Source of the DNA: Odontesthes bonariensis
Taxonomy: Eukaryota > Chordata > Actinopteri > Atheriniformes > Atherinopsidae
NCBI RefSeq assembly: GCF_027942865.1
Contig: NC_134513.1
Coordinates: 36,697,429 to 36,761,428, forward strand
Reading direction: 5' to 3'
DNA: 64,000 bases
Part shown: one piece after another, positions 1 to 10,961 of the stretch
Numbering within the stretch: the first letter of the stretch is position 1
Layout of the letters: every line of letters starts with the position of its first letter
The notes under the pieces: generated by a model
What the model was told of the DNA's origin: nothing
The model's database searches: none
What the model saw: the letters and a program-made list of their open reading frames with translations, nothing else
Program-made: the position numbers and the translations under genes

Positions 1-1390
1 AACCAAAAGCACAAACCTAAAGCTTTTAAATCTGTTAAGCAAACCTGAGTCGGGGTTCAGTCAGTTAGGTTCTGGACCAGCGGCAGGACCCCATGGCTCG
101 CTTGGCTGACTGAGAGACTTCGCTTCTCAACCGGCTTTATTTCTAAAATGTTTTATTTGGTTGTTTGTCCTTTGGATCAGTAACAAACTGAAAATACTGA
201 AGCTATCATGGTCACAGTTAATGCAGTCAGCTGTGGTCTGACATTAACGTGGATGTGAAAAAAGTTGTTTTCGAGAGAAAACTCACATTTCTGAAACATG
301 TTTCTGAGCTGGTTTGGATGCTGTGCTGCTGAAAGGACTTCTGCTGGGAACAGTTTTTCACTTCTGTTATGATGCGTAACCGTGGCAACGGGAAAATTGT
401 TAATATGTTGGAGCAGCTAACTGGGCTTTCCAAAGTCCAAGTAATGACCTGGGATAAGATCCCAAATCAAGATGAGTTAGAAATATCAGACAGAGACCTG
501 GCTGCAGGAACAGCTCTAACAGCTCTCTGCTCAGCTCTAAGACTATCCGGGCAGACAGAGACTGCAGACAGAGCGCTAACAGGAAAGGAGGAGGATCACA
601 GAGCTGGTTAACAACAGATGCTGTAATCCTGGACATGTCACTGCAGCCCAGATGTTGAACAGCTGGCTCTGAGCTTCTGTCCATGTTGTCTGCTGAGAGA
701 GTTCACCTGAGTTACCTGCTGACGCTGTGTGTGACATCATCAGCTAAGTTGTTTCTAAGCAACAGAAACAACAGCCCAACCCACTGATGGAGACCTCTGA
801 AGGTTTCTACCACACCTTCCTCTCTGCTACACTTCAGCTTTCTACATGTTTGTCAGCTGATTTATATTTTATTCTGTTATCTATCTGTAACAACAGCTGA
901 TCTTAGGAATATACAGTAATTTGGAATGATGGAAAGATGGAATAAAAAAAGAACGTGAAAAAACATTAAAAATTCAGGAAAATCAAATGAGAAAGAGGAA
1001 AAATTGCGCTAAAAAGACAGACAGATGGGACACAAAGTGTAAAGGAAACGGTAACGATATGAAAAAAATCTGAATTAAACTGTTGTTCGTAACATTTTTG
1101 TACATGTGCACAATTTATACATGAGGTGCCTGGAGAGGTAGAACCGGGCAGTGGACGGTGTGGTCCAGGTGAGCAGAGGAAACCAGGTACAAACAGGTCA
1201 ACTGTACGGCTGAAATATAAATCTGGAGAAGCCAGAACTGTCCGGACCGAATCAACACAACTTATATATTGACATGTCTGCTGAAACCCATATATATGAT
1301 ATTACACAGTATTCATCAGAATTTGTTCCCAAATCTGTCTGAACCCAAAGAGAGCTGACCTTAACGCAGCTTAACTTCCTGTTTCTCTGA
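1..1390. other. No gene recognised; unassigned intergenic DNA
   Basis: I see no exon with recognisable homology here. The longest short open frame (369-611, plus) has no domain I know and no convincing splice context. The stretch is ordinary AT-rich vertebrate DNA lying beyond the 3' end of crebl2. Confidence 0.5.
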
Positions 1391-1394
1391 GTCA

Positions 1395-1812
1395 TTCTTT
1401 TACAGCATTAAGTACAATCTGCTGTGTTTGGGATCTTTGTCCTGTTGATGAGCCAGTTTCAGCCCAGCTTTAGCTGTCGGACAGACGGCCTCAAATCTGA
1501 CTGTAGAACACTTTGGTATCCAGAGGAGTTCATGGTGGACTCAATGACTGCAAGGTGCCCAGGTCCTGTGGCAGCAGAACCAGCCCAGATCATCAGCCCT
1601 CCACCACCGTGCTTGACAGCTGGTGTGAGGTGTTTGTGCTGATATGCTGTGTTTGGTTTCCTCCAAACGTGCTGCTGTGCATTATGAGCAAACATCTCCA
1701 CTTTCAGAAGCCTTTCAGTCCAGTTGCCCTCATTCAAGCTCTTATGATTGTGTCTCATGTTTGAAAACGGCTTGATTCCCATACATTTTGGTGTAAAAAT
1801 GTGCAGTAACAT
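1395..1812 (-). pseudogene. Tc1/mariner-type transposase relic
   Basis: Read on the minus strand from 1812, the open frame holds the central part of a fish Tc1 DDE transposase. The stretch around KVEMFAHNAQQHVWRKP, KHGGGGLMIWAG and the end SVRQLKLG are seen in order. After that the reading frame shifts, and a second frame continues with HQQDKDPKHS, which resembles the second catalytic Asp motif (QQDNDPKH) of the family. It then runs into a stop. The N-terminal DNA-binding domain and the C-terminal end are missing and I saw no terminal repeats, so this is a dead fragment. It lies just past the 3' end of crebl2. The family call is firm; the boundaries are approximate. Confidence 0.85.
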
Positions 1813-1864
1813 CTTCCTGGACTGGTGATCAAATAAATATGAATAAAAGACTCACTTTCAATTA

Positions 1865-2681
1865 TATTTAATTAAATGTTTTATTTGCTTTGAGTAACAA
1901 GTTCAGTTGGAGCTACAAACATTCTCTACAATCATTTAACAAAGTGCTTCTGCCAGGTTTAAGAAAGTGCACAAACTTCTCATGTCACTGACTAAAGAAA
2001 GAGAAAAAGATTCAAACAAAATCACCTCTGCTGATCATTCAGGGGAATCTTTGTGTTCACACACCCCACAACAAACACACACAAATGCTTCGAGTGCGTA
2101 TAAAATACAAAACTATGTCAGGCTGAACAGCTGATCGGGACCAGCCGCAGGACTCTAACCTTTAATGCTACGACAGGACGTCCTGCAGACACACACTGTG
2201 GATACATCACAAAGTCCAGGAGAACGGCTTCTCTTTACGAGCCGATCAGACCCATCAGACAGTCATGTGACCTGTAATCAATGGCTTTCTGACCACCTTC
2301 CACTGTTCAACCCGTGGAAGTTAAAACGTAGATCTAAAGAAGATTTTTAACGTGTGTGGGAAATTTAGAGTGAATTAAAACATGTTAAGAGAAAAACTTG
2401 ATTTGAACAAATAAACATCTTCAACATGGACTCAATCTTCTTAAATCGCTGATGAGGAAACTAAAAGGAGTTCATTTTCTCCAGTTCAAAGCGGTTTCGG
2501 CCAGCTGACCCGACGCCTGTGACCCTGGTTTTAAACTCAGAACAGCTCCTGGTTGAGCTGTGGAGTCGGCTTGTTGTTTACAGGTCACACTGCTGCTGAT
2601 GAAGGCCTCCGGGAGACAAAAAGGTGCAGAAAGAAGCTGAAATGTAAGAAGTCTCTGTGAGGAGGACGGGCCGCCGGCGCT
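1865..2681 (-). other. crebl2: crebl2 3' untranslated region (extent inferred)
   Basis: There is no gene other than the presumed 3' UTR. A minus-strand AATAAA (TTTATT at 1880-1885) gives a plausible end; an ATTAAA near 2161 is a possible earlier site. Confidence 0.45.
1880..1885 (-). terminator. Candidate poly(A) signal of crebl2
   Basis: AATAAA on the minus strand, about 800 bp after the crebl2 stop codon. The position is plausible but unproven; other A-rich hexamers are nearby. Confidence 0.4.
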
Positions 2682-2837
2682 CTAACTCTGACCGTTGCTG
2701 ATGCTGTTGTTCTTGCTGTTCTTGGACGTCTTGGTGCCGCTGCCGCCTTGAGGCATCTTCTGCTCGTCTCCGGTCAGCAGAGCTTTGATCTCGGACGGGA
2801 TCTTCCCCTGATCCATGGCCGAGCACCACTGCTTGTA
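2682..2837 (-). CDS. crebl2: crebl2 coding exon 3 (C-terminus and stop)
   Basis: The acceptor CTCTGCAG precedes 2837 (TAC, the Y of YKQWC). The exon reads through SEIKALLTG to a Ser/Asn-rich end and stops at TAG, 2682-2684. Confidence 0.95.
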   Translation of the reverse strand, partial: YKQWCSAMDQGKIPSEIKALLTGDEQKMPQGGSGTKTSKNSKNNSISNGQS

Positions 2838-4282
2838 CTGCAGAGACAAACCCAAGGCATGAAGGAGAACGATGTCCTGCTCACTCACAGATAAAAACAG
2901 AAGTGACATTAAAATGATTCAGCATTCAGAAGAAAGCCTGAGCTTTGGGTGCGGCTCACTGATCAGATTAAAACTCGAGTGTTAAGACCAAGAAGCAGAA
3001 TTTTGCTGTTTGGGAACATTTGGCCCCAACGTTGTTTGCTGAGGAGGAAACCTTTGGCCCTGCTCACCATCTCCAGCTCCTCCCGCAGGGCGCAGATGGC
3101 TCTCTCCTTGCTGGACACCAGTTCTTCCAGGTACTGGTAGCGCAGCTTCTTTCTGGCCCGGCACTCTCTGGCGCTCTGTCGGCTCCGCTCCAGCTTGGCC
3201 TTCAGGTCGATCTTTGCAGGTTTACGCCCGCGTTTTCCCGGCTTCTTCACTTTGCCTGCCACCATCTGACAGAAAACAGAGTTTATACGACTGAAACAAA
3301 CAACAGCAGGTGAGCTTTTACATTTATTAGAAATATTATTTGTTTTATGGACGATTTCTATAACTTTTATTTATCCAAATAAACAATTAGGATCAACTGA
3401 GGTCATGTTGTTGAGGTTTTATAGGAAATCAAACATTATTGTAGATTTTTTCCAAACGAAATATCACAAAATAATGTTTGTGAATATTTCTAAAATGATC
3501 ATAAACATGGTACGACATGAATTTTCTGAGGCCTGTTTTTACTTACATATATATGGCTGCATTTTACTCCCGTCACAGTATTTTTTCACTGTAGTTGTTC
3601 TACTTTTAAAGATCTAAATGCATCTCCCTCCTCTGAGGTGTGGGGGAATAAATGTAAGTCAGGTGGTCTGTAAGGTCACGTGGTTTAGGGCGTCTTTTAC
3701 AGAACCAAGTCGCTTGTTTTCAGCAGTGTCAGGCTCAGTGTGATGCCTGCATGTTTCTGTCCAAAGCTGTGGCACCACTGAAGGATATTTAATAAGGAAG
3801 CCAAACACTGATTAACAGAGAAATGAAATGACTGGTCGCTGCCTGACTTCTCACACAGAGCACTCACTACCTCAGGGTTTGTCTCGTTTATAGCATCAAA
3901 TGTTCGGTTTTCTGATAAAAACAGAAAAGTCTACGTCCAAATTTGAGACAGGAGTTATAAAAAGCCAGATTGGTGTCCAAAGGTTCTCAGTTTGAAGATA
4001 ATGTGTTGGCTGGAAATGAGTAAAAACACCAAAATAACCAGTCCTGGTAAGTACTCAAGGGCCCGTTTTAGCCTGTAAACAGCCTGAGCTGTAAGATGCT
4101 AACATTAGCTGCAGCTAGCACACAGGCTCCGAAACAACTGACTACATAAGGTCCACACAGTTGTAACCAACTCGATCGGAACCGAACCCGACCGGTTTAA
4201 ACGTTAATTGGTGAAATACGTGAACGTGTTAACTGTAGCTCTCGTTCGTAGCCATTTGCTTCCTCACCTTGTTGTCATCCAT
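2682..4282 (-). CDS. crebl2: CREB-like bZIP protein CREBL2, complete coding region in 3 exons
   Basis: Minus-strand gene with coding exons 4268-4282, 3068-3265 and 2682-2837, joined through GT-AG introns in phase 0 to give 122 aa (human CREBL2 is about 120). Residues 1-5 are MDDNK. A Lys/Gly-rich stretch with KKPGKRGRKPAK follows. The bZIP basic region is at about 29-46 with RSRQSARECRARKK, then a short leucine zipper to about 71, then YKQWC...DQGKIPSEIKALLTG and a Ser/Asn-rich tail ending at TAG. In the known family the protein is a nuclear regulator related to CREB that heterodimerises with CREB and promotes adipogenic and metabolic gene expression; that role is known, not read from the sequence. 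The start codon is supported by agreement with the family N-terminus and the adjacent donor AAG|GTGAGG. A CRE-like pair lies about 160-180 bp upstream of the ATG. No defect is seen. Confidence 0.96.
3068..3265 (-). CDS. crebl2: crebl2 coding exon 2 (bZIP domain)
   Basis: The acceptor TCTGTCAG lies just before 3265 and the donor ATG|GTGAGC just after 3068. The exon is 198 bp (66 codons) and carries the whole basic region and the zipper. Confidence 0.95.
3266..4267 (-). other. crebl2 intron 1
   Basis: GT-AG intron of about 1 kb, AT-rich. I see no repeat array or embedded gene. Confidence 0.85.
4268..4282 (-). CDS. crebl2: crebl2 coding exon 1 (start codon, 5 codons)
   Basis: ATG at 4280-4282 reads MDDNK, followed directly by a GTGAGG donor at 4267 downwards. 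The exon is too short to be found by ORF length; it was located by matching the family N-terminus. Confidence 0.92.
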
Positions 4283-4441
4283 CTGGCGCACGTTAGCTCC
4301 GCTCAGCTCAGAAACGCAGAGGAGAGGTTCCGAAGACCCGAACCAAGAGTCCAGCTGCGTCCAAACCAACCTGAAAACACAGCTGCACCAGAAAAGCGAT
4401 AAGCGTGTTGTTATCTTCTCTGTTTACATCGCGTTTCCTGT

Positions 4442-4462
4442 TGACGTTACGCGCTTACGTCA
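4442..4462 (-). promoter_or_regulatory. Paired CRE-like sites upstream of crebl2
   Basis: On the plus strand TGACGTTA (4442-4449) and TTACGTCA (4455-4462) form an inverted pair separated by five bases. Each differs by one base from the CRE consensus TGACGTCA. They lie 160-180 bp upstream of the crebl2 ATG, in a GC-rich spot that reads as its proximal promoter. CREB/ATF binding is inferred. Confidence 0.55.
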
Positions 4463-6340
4463 CACATCTATTTTTTTTAATTAAATAAACCTTTATGAAC
4501 AAATGTGAAAGTAAAAGAACAATCCCGAAGAAACATAAAGTAGGTCAAAGTAGAGGAGCTAAACAGGCCTTAAGTTGATATAATAATGTAATAAATGACC
4601 AATAAAATATAAATGACTTCATTTATTAATAATTATGAGGATTTAAAGTAAAATATTTGCCTAAAAACCGTTCACATTTAACAGGTTCAAGGAGTTATTG
4701 CACCTGCTGGAAAAAAAAAAAAAAACTTTAATGACGGTTTCTTCAAAAATTAAAAAACAAACGTTTGAAACGTTTATTCATTTTTCTGGTTTTAAAATGT
4801 GAAGGGAATTAAACAAAAGTAAAAGGTGTATACCACAACATATTCACAGATGTCCATTTTGTCCCACTTACATTTTTCTGCTCTCAAAAACAACAAAAAA
4901 GCTTTGAGCGTGCATAAAATGATAAAAGGTTCATTACCAGTTACTAATTTTGTTACCAGGTCAGACCCCAGGCTTTCACTTGATGTGTAAACTTCATTAT
5001 ATTTCTGTTATTTGGTTTACAGCACCTTTAATCACCCTCTAATTATAGAGACAAAATGTGTTCAGATTAATCAAATATCATCTTAACTAATTTTATAATA
5101 CTTTATTAATACCAGAATGAGAAATCAATCTTTACCACAAAGAATCAAAAGAATCATTTGTCATGGTAAAAAAAAAAAAAAAAAAGTTATTATGCGAGGA
5201 GCATGAACCTACTGAGATACTGATTTCATATTAAAACACAGAGACTGTAAAGCAGTTACTGTATAACAAAGTGTTCAGAAAGGAAATATGGACTTCCCGT
5301 AATCAAGAAAGTTCAATCACGTTAACAGTAACCCTCTGTAACCTCTTCCCTTTTCCCTCTAAGGTCCAGTTCAGACCAAACTTCCCTTTTATTCTTGGTA
5401 CGGAAACTTGACTGTGCCAAAAAGGAAAAACAAAAGATGTACTTAATAAAACAACTGTGTCAATAAGCTATTTTAGTGTCTTAAAACATGATGTTTCATA
5501 ACTTTTACCTTCAGTAAAAATCAGTATTTTATTTTATTATGAGGAAAAAACTTATTGTTATACTTTTTTAGTATCTCAAAATTCTCACATTCAGATGTAC
5601 TTGTTATTAATTCTAATTTTAAACTAAGACTCAGTTAAAATTTGTTACATGATCAAATATAAGCAAAGACTAGTTGAGATTTTTCACTCTTATATATTCT
5701 TTGTAAATTTGTTATTAGCAACCAATAAAATATTTGCCTTTCTGTTGAGTTTTTTGTCCATTCCTGCTGAATCCAAGTTGTTGTTGTCTGAGTCTGCTCT
5801 TCATGTTCATGATGCTCCGTACATTTCCTGCACCTGTACAGTAGTTTACAGATTACTGTAAATGTGGAAGATCTACAGCTGAAGTTGGTTAATCATACTT
5901 AATAAACTTCAAACATTAAAATTGCTCAGAGTTAGTTTTATAAATGAACCTGAAAATGAACCTAAAATGAACATAATTCACACCGGGGGACACATTCCCT
6001 GGTGGCCGACGGCTGCTTCAGCATGCTGGTGTTCGGAGACTTTGATCTCTTCTTCACATTCATCAGTGTGAGTTAGCCATGCATGCTAATTGCTCCAGTA
6101 TGAGAAACCTTTCAGTTTTCTTCTGCCTTCATCTCCTCCATTGTCTTCAGTCTGCAGCCCCCCCAATCATTCCAAAAACCAGCATGAGGCTCAGCTGATG
6201 CAGGAATGTTACACAACCAGAGAATTGACTCACAACACACATCAAGTAAAGGTCTTTTATCATCATGAAACTTCAGCAGTTTTCTGCTCACATTAGTTAT
6301 TTAGTTTGACCTTTTAGAGTATTTAAACAAGTTAAGTCGA
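4463..6340. other. AT-rich intergenic DNA, nothing recognised
   Basis: I found no coding or transposon signature here beyond short A-runs (about 4710 and 5168). Short open frames in this stretch look random. Confidence 0.5.
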
Positions 6341-6344
6341 GTTT

Positions 6345-6375
6345 TAAGATAAGATAAGATAAGATAAGATAAGAT
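6345..6375. repeat. (AAGAT)n simple repeat, tail of the minus-strand LINE
   Basis: About six perfect 5-bp units are followed by CGCCTTTATTGTCTC, the kind of sequence found at 3' ends of fish CR1/L2/Rex1-type LINEs. Read on the minus strand it is the LINE 3' tail. Confidence 0.7.
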
Positions 6376-6854
6376 TCGCCTTTATTGTCTCTACAGGAGA
6401 GAAATTTTGCGTGGGCATGAGAAGATGTGATTTACAATGAACGAACAAGACTTAGACACGACTTAGGTACCACAGAGGGAACACACAAGAAACATACAAT
6501 ATATGCTAAACAAGGAAACATGTAAACATAGATACACTGTAGCCTAGTTTGCCTACAGCCATAGACCCGCAGCAGCTAACCATTTAGTGCACACAACCCT
6601 CCCTCTTGATCATATCATCCCATCATCAGTAATTCTACCCCATTTGGATATCCATTGCACATACCTCCTAAATGTATTAAAAAAAATAAAAAAATAATAA
6701 TAATTAATAATTATACATATGATGCTAAATAGAAAATACAACCCCCCCACACACACACACGCACACGCACATAAAATACTACCTAAGATTACAATAAATA
6801 TCCATTGCACATACCTCCTAAATATATATATAAAGAAATATTATACATATGATG

Positions 6855-7279
6855 CTAAAATAAAATCCGTCTGTTCCCATCCGGCCCACTCGCTTTCCTT
6901 GTATGCAAGGCTCTGAATGCTCTCACAACAGTAGGGGTGTCAATAACTATTTGTACATCGCCTACATTGTCATTACATGGTAGACTTGAAGCCATATGAT
7001 CTACATTCACATTATCAAACCTTTTAAAAAATAAATTCAACTCATTTGCACGCTCCAATTCATTGCAAACATTAAGTGTCCTTGCCCTATTATTTAAGTT
7101 CGTTGTGTCCTTTACAGAGTCCCTTTTTTTTTGTGTCCTTATTTAGAAATGTTTCTTTAATCTTCAGTCTATGTTTTTCCCGCACCTCCCTTAGTTTCCA
7201 TTTCAGTTCTTTTTGGATGCTCCTCAACTCGATTGTGTCGTTATTCTTGAAGGCTCGCTTTTTACGCGTAATGCATTCT
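6855..7279 (-). pseudogene. LINE linker and reverse transcriptase N-terminal fragment
   Basis: Minus-strand reading gives KKRAFKNNDTIELRSIQKEL and, after a gap, ANELNLFFKRFD and RALHTRKASGPDG. These are the linker and the first conserved block (HTRKASGPDG) before the reverse transcriptase palm in this LINE group. The frame then ends in the 3' UTR, so the catalytic YADD region is deleted. Confidence 0.75.
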
Positions 7280-7283
7280 TTAA

Positions 7284-8158
7284 AGTGATACTCCGGAGTA
7301 GATTCAACCTGGGGTCATTTGAACTGTGATATCCAGCCAAGTAGCCCACCCGCAGTTTTTCCGATATTGGCTGAACATCAGCTGAGTTACTGAGTTATCC
7401 CGAATAGCTTCGTACAAGGGTTAATGGATCCTGGTCCGTATCTCCAAAATTACCACACTAAAATCACATGCCATGACACCAAACTTCTACAGTAGTACAA
7501 ATATGGTCTGTACTCACCAAACGATGCATTTGGAAGTTTGAAAATAGTCCAGGAGTTTATTATTATCAACACAAGCCTAATAGCTTCTCTGCAGCTAAAG
7601 CTGCGTCGATGTCACTTCAGGGAGCTGGGAGCTTCAAAGTAAGATGAGGGTTGATCTACTACTGTAGACAACAAAGCAAGGCTGCTCAATTTCTCCATTG
7701 ATAAAATAACTTCACAACTCTACAACATAAAAATTCATAAAAAAACATGTAGAATATAGCATATACTTTGTTGTCTACAGTAGTAGATCAACCCTCATCT
7801 TACTTTGAAGCTCCCAGCTCCCTGAAGTGACGTCGACGCAGCTTTAGCTGCAGAAAAGCTATCAGGCTTGTGTTGATAATAATAAACTCCTGGACTATTT
7901 TTAAACTTCCAAATGCATCGCTTTGTGAGTCCAGACCATATTTGTACTACTGTAGAAGTTCGGTGTCATGGCATGTGATTTTAGTGTGGTAATTTTGGAG
8001 ATACGGACCAGGTTCCATTAACCCTTGTACGAAGCTATTCGGGATAACTCAGTAACTCAGCTGATGTTCAGCCAATATCAAAAAAACTGCGGGTGGGCTA
8101 CTTGGCTGGATATCACGGTTCAAATGACCCCAGGTTGAATCTACTCCGGAGTATCACT
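7284..8158. mobile_element. 875-bp foldback MITE with TTAA target duplication
   Basis: It starts AGTGATACTCCGGAGTAG and ends with the reverse complement. The left arm (7284-about 7676) and right arm (about 7766-8158) are long imperfect inverted repeats of about 390 bp with a spacer of about 90 bp. TTAA flanks both ends (7280-7283 and 8159-8162), the target duplication of piggyBac-like elements. It has no coding capacity. It sits inside the LINE and so is younger than it. Confidence 0.85.
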
Positions 8159-8201
8159 TTAATGTCAGGGGTGATATAGTCCTTATCGTTCGGGTATATT
8201 T

Positions 8202-9344
8202 TTATATTTTCTTAGGCACCACTGCCTCCACGCAAAAATGTATATAGTCCGTAATCACTTCCACCTTAAAGTCCAGGTTCTCCTCCTGATGGAAGACGTC
8301 CCAGTCCGTCGCATAAAAACAACCACTCAGTTGTTCTTTGTAAGAGTCCGCCCAAACACTAACAAATTTTGTGATGGGTTTGCTTTCTTTAATTGCCGGT
8401 TTAAACACGGGGATTAACTGGATGGTGTTATGATCGGAGTTTGACAGCGGAGGCCTGATTTTAGCAGCATATACGTTGACAACATTGCCAAAGCACTTGT
8501 AGTCCAGTATTCTGTCCTTCCTAGTATTGTTTTTTACATATTGCTGAAAGCCAGGTAGTGCACTGTTCAGGTTACAATGATTAAAATCCCCCAGAATGAA
8601 GATTGGCGCGCCAGGTTTGTTTTGGAGTTGCTGGTGGACACAGTCCGCAATGCGCGAGGCCGCCCTTGCCGCATTACCACTTGGTGGTATGTATACTACA
8701 CAAATAAAGATTTTCTCATAGTCCCTTGGCAGGTAAAAAGGTCTTAAACTAATGCACAAAAGTTCGACGTCGGGTGAGCACACTTTATCCTTGACAGCAT
8801 AGTTTGTACACCACGAGTCTTTGATATAGACGCAAACGCCACCTCCTCTTCTTTTCCCCGAGCTCCCATCCCTGTCCAACCGGCCATTGGTGAACCCCTG
8901 TACCTTAGTCAGTTGGTCTGGAAAGTCTTCTTGGAGCCAGGTCTCAGTGAAGGCCATCAAGCATGCCTCTCGGTACTTGTGGCAAAATCTCGTGTTTAGG
9001 CGTAGCTCGTCAAACTTACTCCTCAGTGAGCGCGCGTTGCTAAAGATGATTGAGGGCAGTGGTGCTCTGTCGCGTCTCCGTCTGAGTCGTTGCCAAATGC
9101 CCCCTCTTCTGCCCCTCTTACGCTGCCTCTGTCTGTCTCGCTGTCGTCCCAGATGGCCAGGGACCTGTTCTAAAATTCCAGGCGTCGGGATAGCTCTCGG
9201 TCGCAGTGCTAAGAGCAGCTCCCTTCCGTAGCGTAGCACCTGCTCTCTTCCTCCAGGTGAGCTGTTGTCTTCGCCGTATTCCACCCAGACCAGTGGTGCG
9301 ATGGTCAGGATCACCAAAACTGTGTGCACAATGGTTCCCCACAT
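8202..9344 (-). pseudogene. LINE endonuclease domain (APE type), 380-codon open frame
   Basis: The open frame carries a full exonuclease/endonuclease/phosphatase fold of non-LTR retrotransposons: FSNARSLRSKFDEL near residue 100, AFTETWLQEDF near 130, RRGGGVCVYIKD near 165, VVYIPPSGNAARA near 220, ILGDFNHCNL near 250, and SNSDHNTIQL near 300. These include the Asn, Glu, Asp/Asn and SDH catalytic positions of the APE family. Such a nuclease nicks genomic target DNA for target-primed reverse transcription. The frame is intact but ends at VVPKKI with no attached reverse transcriptase. The first about 90 residues (hydrophobic then Arg-rich) are not conserved domain and the true start is uncertain. 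Confidence 0.88.
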
Positions 9345-9590
9345 ACTGCCAGGAGAGCTTACAGCCGTTGGACACTAACTACACACTTGACACACTTGAC
9401 AGATAACGTTGGGACGCGACAAATTGTTAAAAAACATTAAAAACCGACAGACAACCACACAAGCTCTCCTGCCCGGGTCGCAACAGCGCTGCGCCACCGG
9501 ATGTCCAACCAAACAGACGAACAGTTTACAAACCTCATTATAACGACTGGTTCGTTGTTCTTGTAGCAGGCGACATGCCTCGTGTTGTTT

Positions 9591-9875
9591 CTATCCACTT
9601 CCCTTAGAGTGAAGGAAAGCAGTTACCTGTTGCTCCACAGACTCTCTGGGTTCCTCTCCATTGTCAGTGGCCACTGCACAAGCATATGTCCTAGGCTTGA
9701 TTTCCAGACCAGTGACAATGATGCTGTGCATTCTGGCGTATTGCTCGAGGTCAGTTTTCCAATAAAGTAATCCTCCTGTCACCTTTTGAATCTGCAGAGC
9801 TCTGACTTCCTTAATTAGGTCCAAAATGGATTTCTGTTGCTGTTTCATCAGATATTTCCTCCCCCAGAAAGTCAA
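9591..9875 (-). pseudogene. LINE ORF1-like fragment
   Basis: The minus-strand frame includes DLEQYARMHSIIVTGLEIKP and ESVEQQVTAFLHSKG, resembling the coiled-coil/RNA-binding ORF1 proteins of fish LINEs. It lies upstream of the endonuclease frame in the same orientation, so it could be ORF1 of the same element or a separate fragment. Family memory is my only basis. Confidence 0.5.
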
Positions 9876-10960
9876 GCAACACTTTAATATTGTTGATTTC
9901 CTTAATATTTAGAATCTATACTTTATGTGCAATTTGTCCAGCTTTAACCACTTTTGTCTTGTTTTCGTCTCTTTTTTTCTTTGATTCCCTTCAAGTTACT
10001 CCATCTCACCTGTAATGTTCCTCATTCCCTCTGTGGAGATCTGCTGTGAGGCTTTAATGATCATGGACTGACTGACTTATCAAACAAAACCTAAACCTGA
10101 TAGATGGAAGGTTGTTGGAGCTTTGCTCAGCATGGGAGGCAAGTTCAACAACCTTATCTGAGTAACATTCAGACAAAAATCCCGACAACACCTTATGATA
10201 ACACTTTTGGCACTCCCTGATTGGATTTGTAATAAAACTTAATGGCAACAGTTAAAAGTCTAAACGTTTGGGTTCAGTTTAGAGAGGAATTGTGTTTTGA
10301 CTAAAATACATTCTTTCTACCAAGACAGGGTCGCAATTATGGATGCTATTTTTTAATTGTTTCTTTTTTTAGAACTGGAGACTCCAGTATAAGGATGCTC
10401 AGATTTCATGATAGTTACTTCAGAGAAGTACGAATTAGCAAGGGTAAGAATGGGTTCATGTTATGTACTATGACCGAATGACGTCCCGCCCTTCACTTTA
10501 ACCCTAACCCAAACCATCAGGCATGTTAATAATGTGTAATGACACGCCAAACGTTTCAAATGTATTTAAATTACACTCAAAAGTTGGCATGCTATTTAAA
10601 TACATTGCCATGAGATCATGTTGAAAAGTAGGGTTCAAAAACTGCGAACCCCCCCCCCAATATTTTGACACTTTACATGCAGTTGCAGTCAGGACCACCG
10701 GAGGTCACGTTGTCTTTGAACATGTTTATTATATTCATATGTTGTTATTCCTAATCTATGGGGTCATTTTTGGGAGGAGGATATACAGTATATGATTCCA
10801 TTACTTTCCAAGGGTTTTTAATTATATTGTTAAATTGTTCTTCTAGTCTTTCAGTTTCACTTAAACATTTGATGATGTTGTTGAGGTCCATCCAATAAAA
10901 TCCAAGAATATGAACATTTAAATAACAGGTTGAATTAATCTGTTAAAGATGCAGATGTTT
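9876..10960. other. Intergenic DNA, no gene seen
   Basis: AT-rich with a short C-run near 10651. No exon or transposon motif recognised. Confidence 0.5.
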
Positions 10961-10961
10961 T

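Larger units (their letters stand above)
6345..9480 (-). mobile_element. Broken non-LTR retrotransposon (CR1/L2/Rex1-type), interrupted by a foldback MITE
   Basis: Reading the minus strand, the order is: 5' region (about 9480-9345), endonuclease ORF (9344-8202), linker sequence resumed at 7279-7076, a short reverse transcriptase N-terminal piece (7058-6855), a 3' UTR and a microsatellite tail at 6345. Most of the reverse transcriptase is missing, so the copy is dead. A TTAA-flanked foldback element (7284-8158) splits it; the two sides join naturally once it is removed. The 3' UTR carries a local duplication (about 6640-6680 and 6800-6830). The clade is uncertain. Confidence 0.8.

Noticed and set aside
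369..611. 80-codon plus-strand frame
   Set aside because: No homology I recognise and no supporting signals.
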